Of a stretch of DNA of 45,709 nt, positions 17,244 through 24,755 are shown one piece after another (the stretch's first letter is position 1; every line of letters begins with the position of its first letter). The notes under the pieces were generated by a model that was not told where the DNA came from, ran no database searches, and saw only the letters and a program-made list of their open reading frames with translations. The position numbers and the translations under genes were made by a program. This DNA comes from Candidatus Heimdallarchaeota archaeon LC_3 (GTDB lineage Archaea > Asgardarchaeota > Heimdallarchaeia > Hodarchaeales > LC-3): NCBI GenBank assembly GCA_001940645.1, contig MDVS01000071.1:1-45709 (forward strand). Direction: 5' to 3'.

Positions 17244-17882
17244 TCAAAAAAAAATTAACAATAATGTGATAGGGAGAAACAAAAGAAATACTAAGATAAC
17301 CAAGTACAAATAATACTTGTTATCAAATTGGTAAAATTCTGTGGCATCAAAATCATAAGAAAAATGTTCTGATAATATCACAAGGTTATTGACAGTTTCA
17401 GTATCTATAAATTTTAAATTACCAAAAAATCCTTTCATGTTATTTATATGATCTGAAGAGATGTGTATTGGACTAAATAATATTTTTTCTTGTTTTTTAT
17501 CAGTAAAAATAAAGTTTATTCTACCTATTTTTGATATAAATCCCAAATATTGTATTTCAACTCTATCGAGGTTGAGAAGCTGAAAGGATCGACTGAAATT
17601 CATTTTTCCAATTATTTTTTGAACTCTTTTATTTGTATACCACCTGTTAGTCGTGATAAAACCATTTTTAATATGTACAATTGAAATGTATGATATTCTA
17701 GGGAAAAAAAAGATTATAAAAAAAAACATTATTATAGCTATTAAACCACTGAAAAAGTAATAATATGTCAAAAAATCAATTAAAAATAAAGAAAAATTGA
17801 TGAAACTAAAAATTACAATAATTAATCGAAGAATTCTTTCTTTAATTGGTGAACCATAAATAAAATATAGTGGATTATCCAT
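17244..17882 (-). CDS. Membrane protein with central soluble domain, unknown function
   Basis: 212 residues. Two N-terminal membrane helices (near 18-40 and 42-64) are followed by a strand-rich soluble region (65-185) starting YISIVHIKNGFITTNRW and containing LDRVEIQYLGFISKIGRINFIF, then one C-terminal membrane helix (about 190-211). The layout of a helical hairpin followed by a strand-rich module recalls bacterial PH-domain (YdbS/bPH2-like) membrane proteins; this is a resemblance in layout, not a firm match. Convergent with nadE (23 nt between stops). Confidence 0.68.
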   Translation of the reverse strand: MDNPLYFIYGSPIKERILRLIIVIFSFINFSLFLIDFLTYYYFFSGLIAIIMFFFIIFFFPRISYISIVHIKNGFITTNRWYTNKRVQKIIGKMNFSRSFQLLNLDRVEIQYLGFISKIGRINFIFTDKKQEKILFSPIHISSDHINNMKGFFGNLKFIDTETVNNLVILSEHFSYDFDATEFYQFDNKYYLYLVILVFLLFLPITLLLIFF

Positions 17883-18067
17883 TTAAAATCATTATTTTCC
17901 TATACTAAATGAATATTAGATGTAATTGATAATTCAATTAAACACATTTAAATTGATTAATTTTTCATAATTAATTGAAAAAAAGTTTTCCTTGAATATA
18001 ATAAAGTTTTAAGAATAATTGAAAATTCTCTAAAAAATGATTAGTGTTTTGGCTGTGAGTAACATAA

Positions 18068-20158
18068 ATGCGGTTATTACCCCCTTTAGATGAAAATTTT
18101 AAGATAGGGGTAAAATATCAAAGATTAGGTTTATTTGATGAAGCGATACTAAAATTTTCTGAAACTTTGAAGGAAATAATTCATGAACCCTTTTTGTTTT
18201 ATCACATTGGTGAGTGTAACTTAAGAAAAGGATGTTATACAGATGCAGAAAACTTTTTTATAAAAGTTCAAGAATATTTTGAATCTACAAGCTTTGATGA
18301 GGTAGAAATCAATATCAAACGCCAAAGAATGCATAATTTATATCCTAATGGAGTTAATATTCTTTTAATGGCTCAAATAGAACTCTCAATATTATATTCT
18401 TCCGTTTTAGTAAAATTCGATAAAAAAGAAAAAATCATTAAATCAATTCAAAGTAATAAGGAAAATTCTTCTGATAACTTTGACCAGGGAATTATATTGC
18501 TCTTGGAAGCAAAAATTGCTAAGGATGATGGTGAATATGTTTTAGCAAAAGATATTGCAGAAAATTGTTTAAAATTACTTATGGAATTCCCATTATGGTG
18601 TGCTAAGATATATAAGTTATTAGGAGAAATATCATGGAGAATTGATAATTTAGAGCTAGGAAAAACTTATTTAGAAAAATCAAGAAGTTTATTTGAACAA
18701 TTAGAAGAATTTGAAAGCATTGGAATGATCAACCTTGATATTGGTTTAATTAATCTTGAACAAGGGTTCTATCTGGAGGGTAGCAAGAGTTTACTAGCTT
18801 CTCGCGATTTTGCAAATAAAACAGGTAACGTACGGTTTCAAGGACTAAGTTTAACTAATCTTGGTAATTTCAAATATATGATGGGAGAATATGAAGCAGC
18901 CAAGCAGTATTATACTGAGGCTGAAGTTATTTGGAAAATAATAGGAGATATTGGGCAATTAGGTTATGTTACAAGTAAACTTACAGCTATATCTAAAGCA
19001 TTAGGTAAAGAAGAAGATACTTTATCATTGTTTAGAAATTGTCTTAGTTATCTCAACCAATCAGGATGGGATTTTAGTGATTGGGCTAATACGATGTTAA
19101 CTGCTGTCAATTCTGTGATTGGAATTGAAACAATAGAAAACATAGAGAAATTTATTGTAAAAGCAAAAAATCTAATTGACAAAAAACAAATTTCTAACTT
19201 AGATCCTTATTATTTTATGATAAAGGCCAATGTGGAACTGTTCAAGGCAAATCGAGGAGAAGCTAAATTATTATTGAAGCAAGCTGAAGTAACAGCAAAT
19301 GAAAAAAACCAAATAGCTTTATTACGAAAAATATTGCTTATTCATATTGAAACATTACTAGAAGAATATTTGTTATCTTATGATGAGAAATTCTTAACAG
19401 AAGCAACTGATATTATGAAAATATCAATAAAAATGAGTATGCATTTACCAGTTGATCCTGAATATTTACGTTTATTAGCAATTGAAGCTCATTTTGCAAT
19501 TGTAGACGGAGATATTGAAAAATCTAAATCGTTATTAGAAACAGCAGAAGAATTAGCTGAGGAAAAAGGAATTTTTCAAGAAAAAAAACGAATTGAACTA
19601 ATAAAAGAATATGCCTCGAAAATTGAGAAAGGAAAGGAGAAAAGTAAAATTGAATCTGTAATTTCAGTAATTAGCTCAACAAGATATAATCTTGATATTG
19701 ACTTAGCTGAAAAAATACAAGGTGTGATTTATTTAATGGGAGAAAAAGGAATGGTTCCAATCGTCGCATCTGAAGATATTACTTCTGAAAAGGAAGTTTA
19801 TCATATTCAAAACGGTGCAATGTTGTCTTTTCTTACTGGACAAGGTCATTCTTATAATGAAGGAGTTTATGGGCCTATTCCAGCAATAGGTGCATTATTT
19901 GGAGCTGATCAATTTCTTTTAGCTATAACCAAATCAATTAAAGACGAAACATCTCCTGATCCGAGATTTCAAGAAAGGAGTTATTGTGTAATTGCTATTT
20001 CTTACCCTAAATCTGTCGAAAAAGGTTTACCACACAGAAGTGATTTGGAAGAAATATTTATAGAAGTTTTACGACCAATTGAAACAAAGAAACAATTAAC
20101 TGAGGAATTATTAGAAAAAATATTGACTATCTTCAAGTCAAAAATTAAACAAATATAA
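18068..20158 (+). CDS. Large TPR protein with C-terminal longin/roadblock-like domain
   Basis: 696 residues, soluble. Residues about 5-530 are tandem helix pairs with TPR character, for example YQRLGLFDEAILKFSETL, LGEISWRIDNLELGKTYLEK, LSLTNLGNFKYMMGEYEAAK and YYTEAEVIW. From about 535 the pattern changes to an alpha/beta module: strands GVIYLMGEKG and MVPIVASEDI, a helix region, then strands QFLLAITKSIKD and YCVIAISYPK, then a helix starting RSDLEEIFIEVL. That order of two strands, helix, strands, helix resembles longin/roadblock-type folds known to act with small GTPases; this is inference from pattern only. It is convergent with the GTPase-like gene that follows (19 nt between stops). Confidence 0.78.
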   Translation: MRLLPPLDENFKIGVKYQRLGLFDEAILKFSETLKEIIHEPFLFYHIGECNLRKGCYTDAENFFIKVQEYFESTSFDEVEINIKRQRMHNLYPNGVNILLMAQIELSILYSSVLVKFDKKEKIIKSIQSNKENSSDNFDQGIILLLEAKIAKDDGEYVLAKDIAENCLKLLMEFPLWCAKIYKLLGEISWRIDNLELGKTYLEKSRSLFEQLEEFESIGMINLDIGLINLEQGFYLEGSKSLLASRDFANKTGNVRFQGLSLTNLGNFKYMMGEYEAAKQYYTEAEVIWKIIGDIGQLGYVTSKLTAISKALGKEEDTLSLFRNCLSYLNQSGWDFSDWANTMLTAVNSVIGIETIENIEKFIVKAKNLIDKKQISNLDPYYFMIKANVELFKANRGEAKLLLKQAEVTANEKNQIALLRKILLIHIETLLEEYLLSYDEKFLTEATDIMKISIKMSMHLPVDPEYLRLLAIEAHFAIVDGDIEKSKSLLETAEELAEEKGIFQEKKRIELIKEYASKIEKGKEKSKIESVISVISSTRYNLDIDLAEKIQGVIYLMGEKGMVPIVASEDITSEKEVYHIQNGAMLSFLTGQGHSYNEGVYGPIPAIGALFGADQFLLAITKSIKDETSPDPRFQERSYCVIAISYPKSVEKGLPHRSDLEEIFIEVLRPIETKKQLTEELLEKILTIFKSKIKQI

Positions 20159-20177
20159 AAAACAATAAAAAAAAATT

Positions 20178-20738
20178 TTATCTTTGATTAACAATAAGAT
20201 AATCAACAGCTTTTTTCATTAATCTTGTAACAAATCTGTCCCAGCTTAATTCTTTATCGCCTAACAGGCTGTAAACTTCAAATTCACGAAGCCATACAGT
20301 TGAAAGGTCTAAAGAATCTAAAATATCTTCCTTACATTCTTCTAAGGTAAGGTTAGTAGGATTTTCAGCTAAAATAAATAGTGGGATTAATGGATTGATT
20401 TTCTCATTCCCTACAACATAGTACCAAAAAGCATTATGCAATAAGGATCCTAAACCGGGTACGAGGACAACCGTAGCGGCTGAATTATATAATATTTCAT
20501 AAAATTTGTGATCTTCAAGAAGAAATGGATCACAAGGAACAGCACAGTAATTAATGATAACATTATCTTTAAGGATAGTCTTAATTATTACTTCAGAATA
20601 AGTTGATGTATTCCAATTATTTATACCCAATAGTGATGGAATTATTGATTGAGGTTTTTGAGAGTAAAATTCGATAAAATTTATTATATTGTTAGACCCT
20701 TTAATATCAACAGTTGTTAACTGGTCAACAAGATCCAT
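20178..20738 (-). CDS. Degenerate small-GTPase-like protein (pseudo-GTPase candidate)
   Basis: 186 residues from ATG 20738. The order of elements follows Ras/Arf-type GTPases: a strand at DNVIINYCAVPCDPF, where a GTPase has ..LQIWDTAGQ.., then a helix HKFYEILYNSA, strand TVVLVPG (family VILVFD), strand IPLFILAENP (family LLVLANKxD), helix, a possible A-loop equivalent EFEVYSLLGDKE, and a final helix SWDRFVTRLMKKAVDYLI. The P-loop GxxxxGK[ST], the DxxG Gly and the NKxD specificity motif are all replaced, so GTP hydrolysis is not expected. An ATG at 20807 would add 23 hydrophobic residues; 20738 is preferred because that extension looks unlike the fold. Alternative: an unrelated Rossmann-like protein. 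Confidence 0.6.
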   Translation of the reverse strand: MDLVDQLTTVDIKGSNNIINFIEFYSQKPQSIIPSLLGINNWNTSTYSEVIIKTILKDNVIINYCAVPCDPFLLEDHKFYEILYNSAATVVLVPGLGSLLHNAFWYYVVGNEKINPLIPLFILAENPTNLTLEECKEDILDSLDLSTVWLREFEVYSLLGDKELSWDRFVTRLMKKAVDYLIVNQR

Positions 20739-20807
20739 GAAAAAATTACACTGCCAGAATATCATTGTAAATTGGTAATTAAGAAAAAAAATGCCTGTAA
20801 TATACAA

Positions 20808-21109
20808 CTAGTTATGTATTTAGTGTTTTTTTCATTTATTTTCAACTTTATTGTTTTCACTTTAAAATAATATAGAGTTGAGTAAATTATATAATTAGGT
20901 AAGGTTCATAAAGGATTTAATCAATTTCTTAATAGTCTAGACATAAATCTATCAGATTTAAATTAAAGTACATATCTTATCTGATACACTAGAATGGTCT
21001 TCAAAAATATCTTTATTATTTATCTAATGAGAAAAAAATATCAGTACACCATCTCAATCAGAATTCTTTGAATTCATAATTAATCTCCAGAAATATTAAG
21101 TGATAAATA
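20808..21109. other. Gene-free stretch with an 8-bp inverted repeat
   Basis: About 300 bp between divergent genes. TATCAGAT at 20950-20957 and ATCTGATA at 20979-20986 are exact inverted copies 21 nt apart, a possible operator for either gene. Otherwise AT-rich with no other structure. Confidence 0.4.
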
Positions 21110-21529
21110 TTGATACAGCTGCCTAAAGGTACAAAGATTGCTAAAAAAATGGTCTTTATTGGTTTGGCTGGTTGTTTGCAATGTCAATATTTGTTTCCTT
21201 TAATGGAATTTGCTAAAAAAAATCACTTAGCAAATGAGATCGTTGCAGAAACTAAAGATTCAAAAGAAGATTATGAAAATCGGGTATTTGCATTAATGAA
21301 GCAATTAAACATTTCACCTGATTATGTGCCCTTACCAGTTCCTTTTTTATATATTGAAATAGGTGATATGTCTCGCGTTACACAACAAGAAGTTATTGAA
21401 GAAACTGTTATCGGAATACGAGAGCAATTAGACGAAGCTGATGAATTTGAATATTTAGATAATGAATTTACTAATCCACACCAAATTTTAAATTATTTAA
21501 CTAAAATAGTTACCGATACTGTTTTTTAA
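21110..21529 (+). CDS. CxxC thioredoxin-fold-like small protein
   Basis: 139 residues. Strand MVFIGLAG is followed directly by CLQC (Cys22 and Cys25) and a helix (YLFPLMEFAKKNH), the start of a thioredoxin or glutaredoxin fold, and VPLPVPFLYIEIG near residue 95-107 supplies a possible cis-proline before a strand. The C-terminal half is acidic (EADEFEYLDNEF). Function: perhaps dithiol redox or metal handling; the CLQC pair and fold are inference. TTG 21110 is the chosen start because GTGAT lies 6 nt before it; ATG 21149 would remove only 13 residues. Its stop overlaps the stop of the next, convergent gene. Confidence 0.62.
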   Translation: MIQLPKGTKIAKKMVFIGLAGCLQCQYLFPLMEFAKKNHLANEIVAETKDSKEDYENRVFALMKQLNISPDYVPLPVPFLYIEIGDMSRVTQQEVIEETVIGIREQLDEADEFEYLDNEFTNPHQILNYLTKIVTDTVF

Positions 21530-22455
21530 CTTATCGTAGAAATTGATCCAAGTAAGGGTTTCTTTTGCAAGATTAATTCTTGGTATTTTTGGCGATGCTT
21601 TTCTGACAATAAACCTCTTTTTTCTTGTATTTCAAATATTGTCCTTAAATGAGGTATCGCACTCAATCCATCGTCTTTACTATGGTGAAATTGAACCATA
21701 GCTTTATGATGGTGTACAAGAAATTCTAGAGAATCAATTTTTTGTGAAATCTCAATTGCATCGTTTAATAGTTTCACACCTAAGGATTCATCAGGTTTTG
21801 GTCCGGTGAAATACACCAAAACTGCCTGATTATTTAAACATCCAGCATATCTCCTAAGATCGTTGTGTTTTTTACTCAACTCTAAAGCTTTCTGGAAATA
21901 ATCCATAGCTAATCCAGTATCTTGTAAGTTTCCGTAATATATTCCATAAGCATTTAATGTGGTTGCCTCACCAATGGGATTATTATCTCTACGAAAACAA
22001 TCTAAACTGTTTTCTAAATACATCTCCCAGTCTTTAACTAATTCATCGCTTTGAGAAAGACCTAAATAAATGTATCCAAAATCTGATTGATTTTCTGATT
22101 TATTTTCCAATAAATCATATGCTTGTTGATAAAGAGGTAAAACTCTTGAATGATCTTCGATATTTGAGAGAGCTTGGCTCTGGTATATTAGATATTTAGC
22201 CATTATCTGCTCACCATGCAGTCCTAAATTATATAACCTTTCCATTGCTTTTACAATAATTGGTAAAGCTCTTTTTTGATGTCCTTGAGCTATCAACAAA
22301 CGTACAAATGCTTCTACAAAAAATATATCATCAATACATGCCTCATACACATTGGGAAGGCGTGCTTTAGTGAAAAAGGAGAGAGCTGTAGAAAATTCAG
22401 AGCGGTCTATTAAAGAATGAATATATTTCCATTCTTTAATCGCAAAGCTTTGCAT
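21526..22455 (-). CDS. TPR-repeat protein
   Basis: 309 residues, soluble, helical. Several TPR-type helix pairs are visible: TTLNAYGIYYGNLQDTGLAM with DYFQKALELSKKH near residue 160-195, AGCLNNQAVLVYFTG with GVKLLNDAIEISQKI near 200-235, and AIPHLRTIFEIQEKRG near 260-275. A protein-interaction scaffold is the likely role; no catalytic domain is seen. Start ATG 22455 follows GAGGTTTCCC at a workable spacing; a TTG one codon earlier is less likely. The TTAA at 21526-21529 provides both stop codons of the two convergent genes, so they overlap by three to four bases. Confidence 0.78.
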   Translation of the reverse strand: MQSFAIKEWKYIHSLIDRSEFSTALSFFTKARLPNVYEACIDDIFFVEAFVRLLIAQGHQKRALPIIVKAMERLYNLGLHGEQIMAKYLIYQSQALSNIEDHSRVLPLYQQAYDLLENKSENQSDFGYIYLGLSQSDELVKDWEMYLENSLDCFRRDNNPIGEATTLNAYGIYYGNLQDTGLAMDYFQKALELSKKHNDLRRYAGCLNNQAVLVYFTGPKPDESLGVKLLNDAIEISQKIDSLEFLVHHHKAMVQFHHSKDDGLSAIPHLRTIFEIQEKRGLLSEKHRQKYQELILQKKPLLGSISTIS

Positions 22456-22577
22456 CAAAAGGGAAACCTCGAAATTAATTGATTATAATTTCTCAGGAAA
22501 TCATCAAGTAAAAAAAACGAAAGTATCCAGATAATATTTGGGGAATATCTGAAACCAAGGTTACCCAATATTACTAA

Positions 22578-23450
22578 TTATCTCTTTAATCGGACATTAT
22601 TGGCTATTTTATTGCATAAATTCTTCAAATATTCCCGTAAAATGTCTCTGTGAGTAAGAAGACAAAATGCTCTTGCTAATAGCCGAAAATCAGTTAATTC
22701 TTTTCCTACTTGAATCATAGAAAATACTTCAATTACTCCTTTAGAAGAAAACCCCGAAAGAGAAGAAATTATACTTTTAGAGGCAGGTTTTTCTACCCAA
22801 ACACTTATAGAATCAGCAGGATTTTCAGCTACCATGTTTGCTAATAATAATTCCGTGAAAGCTGGATCTTCATAAAGATCTTTTGCAAAACATTTTTGTA
22901 ATAATCCACCATCAATATCTGCTAATATCAAGGCTAAAATGGCAACTTGTTTTGATCTAGAAGATATTTCTTCTTTGAAAAGCTCACTAATCATTCCTAA
23001 TTGCTGTTCAGGAAAAATCATTGTTCGTAAAGCAATTTTTTTAATTATAGCTTTAATTTCGGGAGGTACGAAAAATCCTATTGACGCATCAGGTTTGTTT
23101 AACCCTAAAGTGTAAATAATATCATGATGAATTTCTTTTAATTTACCAAATGAAATATCTAAATTGTCATAAATATCCTGTAATGCCATTAATACATATC
23201 TATCAACATCCATAGATTCGGAAACTAAATCAACAAATGGATCATAGACAATAACTCTGAATTCTCCTGAAATTAATTCAGCCCTTCCTTTATTTTGTTC
23301 TCCAATTATTCCAGAAGCAAATGATGTTATTGCTGAGCTCAGAGAATAAATTAAAGTGGATTTTTCTTCGTCATTTTCAAATAATTTATCACAAAATAGT
23401 GGAATACCTAAACCGCCTTTAAAAACAAGACCAATTAAGTGAAGAGTCAT
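22578..23450 (-). CDS. Longin-like domain protein with helical C-terminus
   Basis: 290 residues. The N-terminal ~100 residues follow the longin pattern: strand LIGLVFKGG, strand GIPLFCDKLF, long helix STLIYSLSSAITSFASGIIG, strands GRAELISGEFRVIVYDPF and DLVSESMD, then helix RYVLMALQDIYDNL. Longin domains are found in eukaryotic SNAREs, adaptor subunits and GTPase exchange factors and are known in Asgard archaea. Residues about 120-290 are helical and may be a separate HEAT-like or all-alpha part. No membrane segment. ATG 23450 follows GGGA. It is not adjacent to a canonical GTPase here but lies 1.8 kb from the GTPase-like gene. Confidence 0.68.
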   Translation of the reverse strand: MTLHLIGLVFKGGLGIPLFCDKLFENDEEKSTLIYSLSSAITSFASGIIGEQNKGRAELISGEFRVIVYDPFVDLVSESMDVDRYVLMALQDIYDNLDISFGKLKEIHHDIIYTLGLNKPDASIGFFVPPEIKAIIKKIALRTMIFPEQQLGMISELFKEEISSRSKQVAILALILADIDGGLLQKCFAKDLYEDPAFTELLLANMVAENPADSISVWVEKPASKSIISSLSGFSSKGVIEVFSMIQVGKELTDFRLLARAFCLLTHRDILREYLKNLCNKIANNVRLKR

Positions 23451-23637
23451 TTTTTCCCATATTTTATTTATTGAAAGAAAGTTAAGTAATTCTTTAATTG
23501 AAATGTTAATAAAAATAATGTATTAACAGATTTTTAGAAAAACTATATTAAATATTTACAAATAAATTTTTGATCAATACTTTTATAAGTATGTTGTTGA
23601 GATAAGAGATCTCCTTTTTGAGAAAGAAATTTCTATC

Positions 23638-23653
23638 GAAACATTTAAAAATA
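23638..23653 (+). promoter_or_regulatory. BRE/TATA promoter for the structured RNA
   Basis: GAAACA (BRE-like) then TTTAAAAATA at 23644-23653. The centre of the box is about 25 nt before 23674, where the first stem of the RNA begins, which is the normal archaeal TATA-to-start distance. Confidence 0.6.
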
Positions 23654-23673
23654 ATGAAACGATATATTAAATT

Positions 23674-23842
23674 ACAGCAGGGAATTCATTATCCATATGG
23701 TACCCTGCTGTGTACCCTACATCCCGTTGATAAAGTTTCAACGGTGTTACTCGATGCTATACAACATTGAGAACATTTTTTGGAATATGGGTTTTCGCCT
23801 AGCCCCGGTGACCACCAAATTAGGCGATAAAATTCCTCTTTT
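23674..23842 (+). ncRNA. Structured non-coding RNA candidate, unknown class
   Basis: A G/C-richer island in AT-rich intergenic DNA with four consecutive stems. (1) ACAGCAGGG 23674-23682 with CCCTGCTGT 23703-23711, 9 bp perfect. (2) CCGTTGA 23724-23730 with TCAACGG 23738-23744, 7 bp. (3) TGTT-A-CTCGATG 23745-23756 with CATTGAGAACA 23765-23775, 11 bp with one bulge and one G-U. (4) TCGCCTA 23795-23801 with TAGGCGA 23821-23827, 7 bp, enclosing GGT/ACC. ACCC at 23714 and GGGT at 23789 could close stems 2 and 3 into a junction. A promoter sits in register before it and a T-run (CTTTT, 23838-23842) after it. It has none of the conserved cores of RNase P, SRP, 5S or tRNA that I can recognise. Confidence 0.62.
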
Positions 23843-23913
23843 ATCAAAATAAGAAAAACACAAAAGATATTAATATTTTTAAGACTTCTATTATAGTGAT
23901 TACTTGTGATATT

Positions 23914-24093
23914 ATGCCACTTATAGATGTAACAAGCTTACCATTAACTGAGGATGTTAAGAGGAAATTAATAATTGAATTAGCAAGAACTGCTTCAGAA
24001 ATCACTGGAAAAGAATTAAAATACTTCACTGTCATTATAAGAGAAATTTCCGGTCGTGAATCGTGGGGACATCAAGGAAAGCCTTTGGGGTAA
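23914..24093 (+). CDS. 4-oxalocrotonate tautomerase family protein
   Basis: 59 residues from ATG 23914. Begins Met-Pro (MPLIDVTSLP), so that after Met removal Pro1 would be the catalytic amine of this family, and ends in the typical SWGHQGKPL tail. The length is normal for the small hexameric tautomerases, which move protons between keto and enol forms of unsaturated acids. An open frame begins 18 nt earlier, but only ATG 23914 gives an N-terminal Pro. Physiological substrate unknown. The structured RNA ends about 70 nt upstream; a leader-regulation link is possible but not shown. Confidence 0.87.
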   Translation: MPLIDVTSLPLTEDVKRKLIIELARTASEITGKELKYFTVIIREISGRESWGHQGKPLG

Positions 24094-24329
24094 TAAATTG
24101 CAACTAATTTAATATAATGCTCATTTTGTTAATATTCACTTAATATGTTGAAACTATCATTATCCAACCTTTCAATTAATAAATTTCTTAATAACAAGAA
24201 TAAACCATTTTTTAATAGAGAATAATTAAATTTACTAATTGTTGAATTCTAATAATCAAAAAAAGCTCAAATTCATCAAGTAAATTTGATTTATCAACAT
24301 TTAATGGATTTTTTGCGGTCGAAATTATC

Positions 24330-24710
24330 ATGGTTGATGTTCAAAAAATAATTCAACAGGTAAAAAAAGTATTTGGTGACGAAAAACTTCCCTGCAGGAT
24401 TACAATAACAGATAGTGATGGTTTAGAAATTTTCAGTACAGAATCTTCGACACCAATGGAAGATCTCGGATCCACAGATATATTGGGAATTTTAGCTTTC
24501 GAAGAACTTAATCGAACTGCATCATCAAGAGATACTGAAATTGAAACGCTTATCTTTCGAACAAAAAATGCCGAATATTTTATTGCTCCAGTAACAGGTG
24601 ATTTATTCCTATCTGCTGTGGCAGGAATAGGTAAAATAGCTCCCATGCAAGTTTTTCTTGATGGTCTTAGGTCACAAATCACCTATGCATTAAAAGATTT
24701 AACTGATTAA
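24330..24710 (+). CDS. Roadblock/LC7-like protein
   Basis: 126 residues, soluble. The order helix (QKIIQQVKKVF), strand (CRITITDSDG), strand (LEIFSTES), helix (DILGILAFEELNRTA), strand (IETLIFRTKNAEYFIAPVT), strand (LFLSAVAG) and final helix (QVFLDGLRSQITYALKDL) fits the Roadblock/LC7 (MglB-like) fold. Such proteins dimerise and regulate small Ras-like GTPases; they are abundant in Asgard archaea. No GTPase with intact motifs is in this window. The assignment rests on pattern, not on a diagnostic residue. Single gene, 45 nt before the phosphatase gene on the same strand, so cotranscription is likely. Confidence 0.72.
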   Translation: MVDVQKIIQQVKKVFGDEKLPCRITITDSDGLEIFSTESSTPMEDLGSTDILGILAFEELNRTASSRDTEIETLIFRTKNAEYFIAPVTGDLFLSAVAGIGKIAPMQVFLDGLRSQITYALKDLTD

Positions 24711-24755
24711 ATAATAAATTATAAAAATTATGTTTTATTTTATTGAGGATAATAA

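Noticed and set aside
20739..20807. N-terminal hydrophobic extension of the GTPase-like protein as a membrane anchor
   Set aside because: The added residues (from ATG 20807) look like translated leader and no GTPase-type protein starts this way; the internal ATG is preferred.
23676..23830. tRNA, 5S, RNase P or SRP RNA at the structured region
   Set aside because: No TTCRA T-loop, acceptor stem, SRP helix-8 GGAAG or RNase P core pattern could be found, so I left it unassigned.
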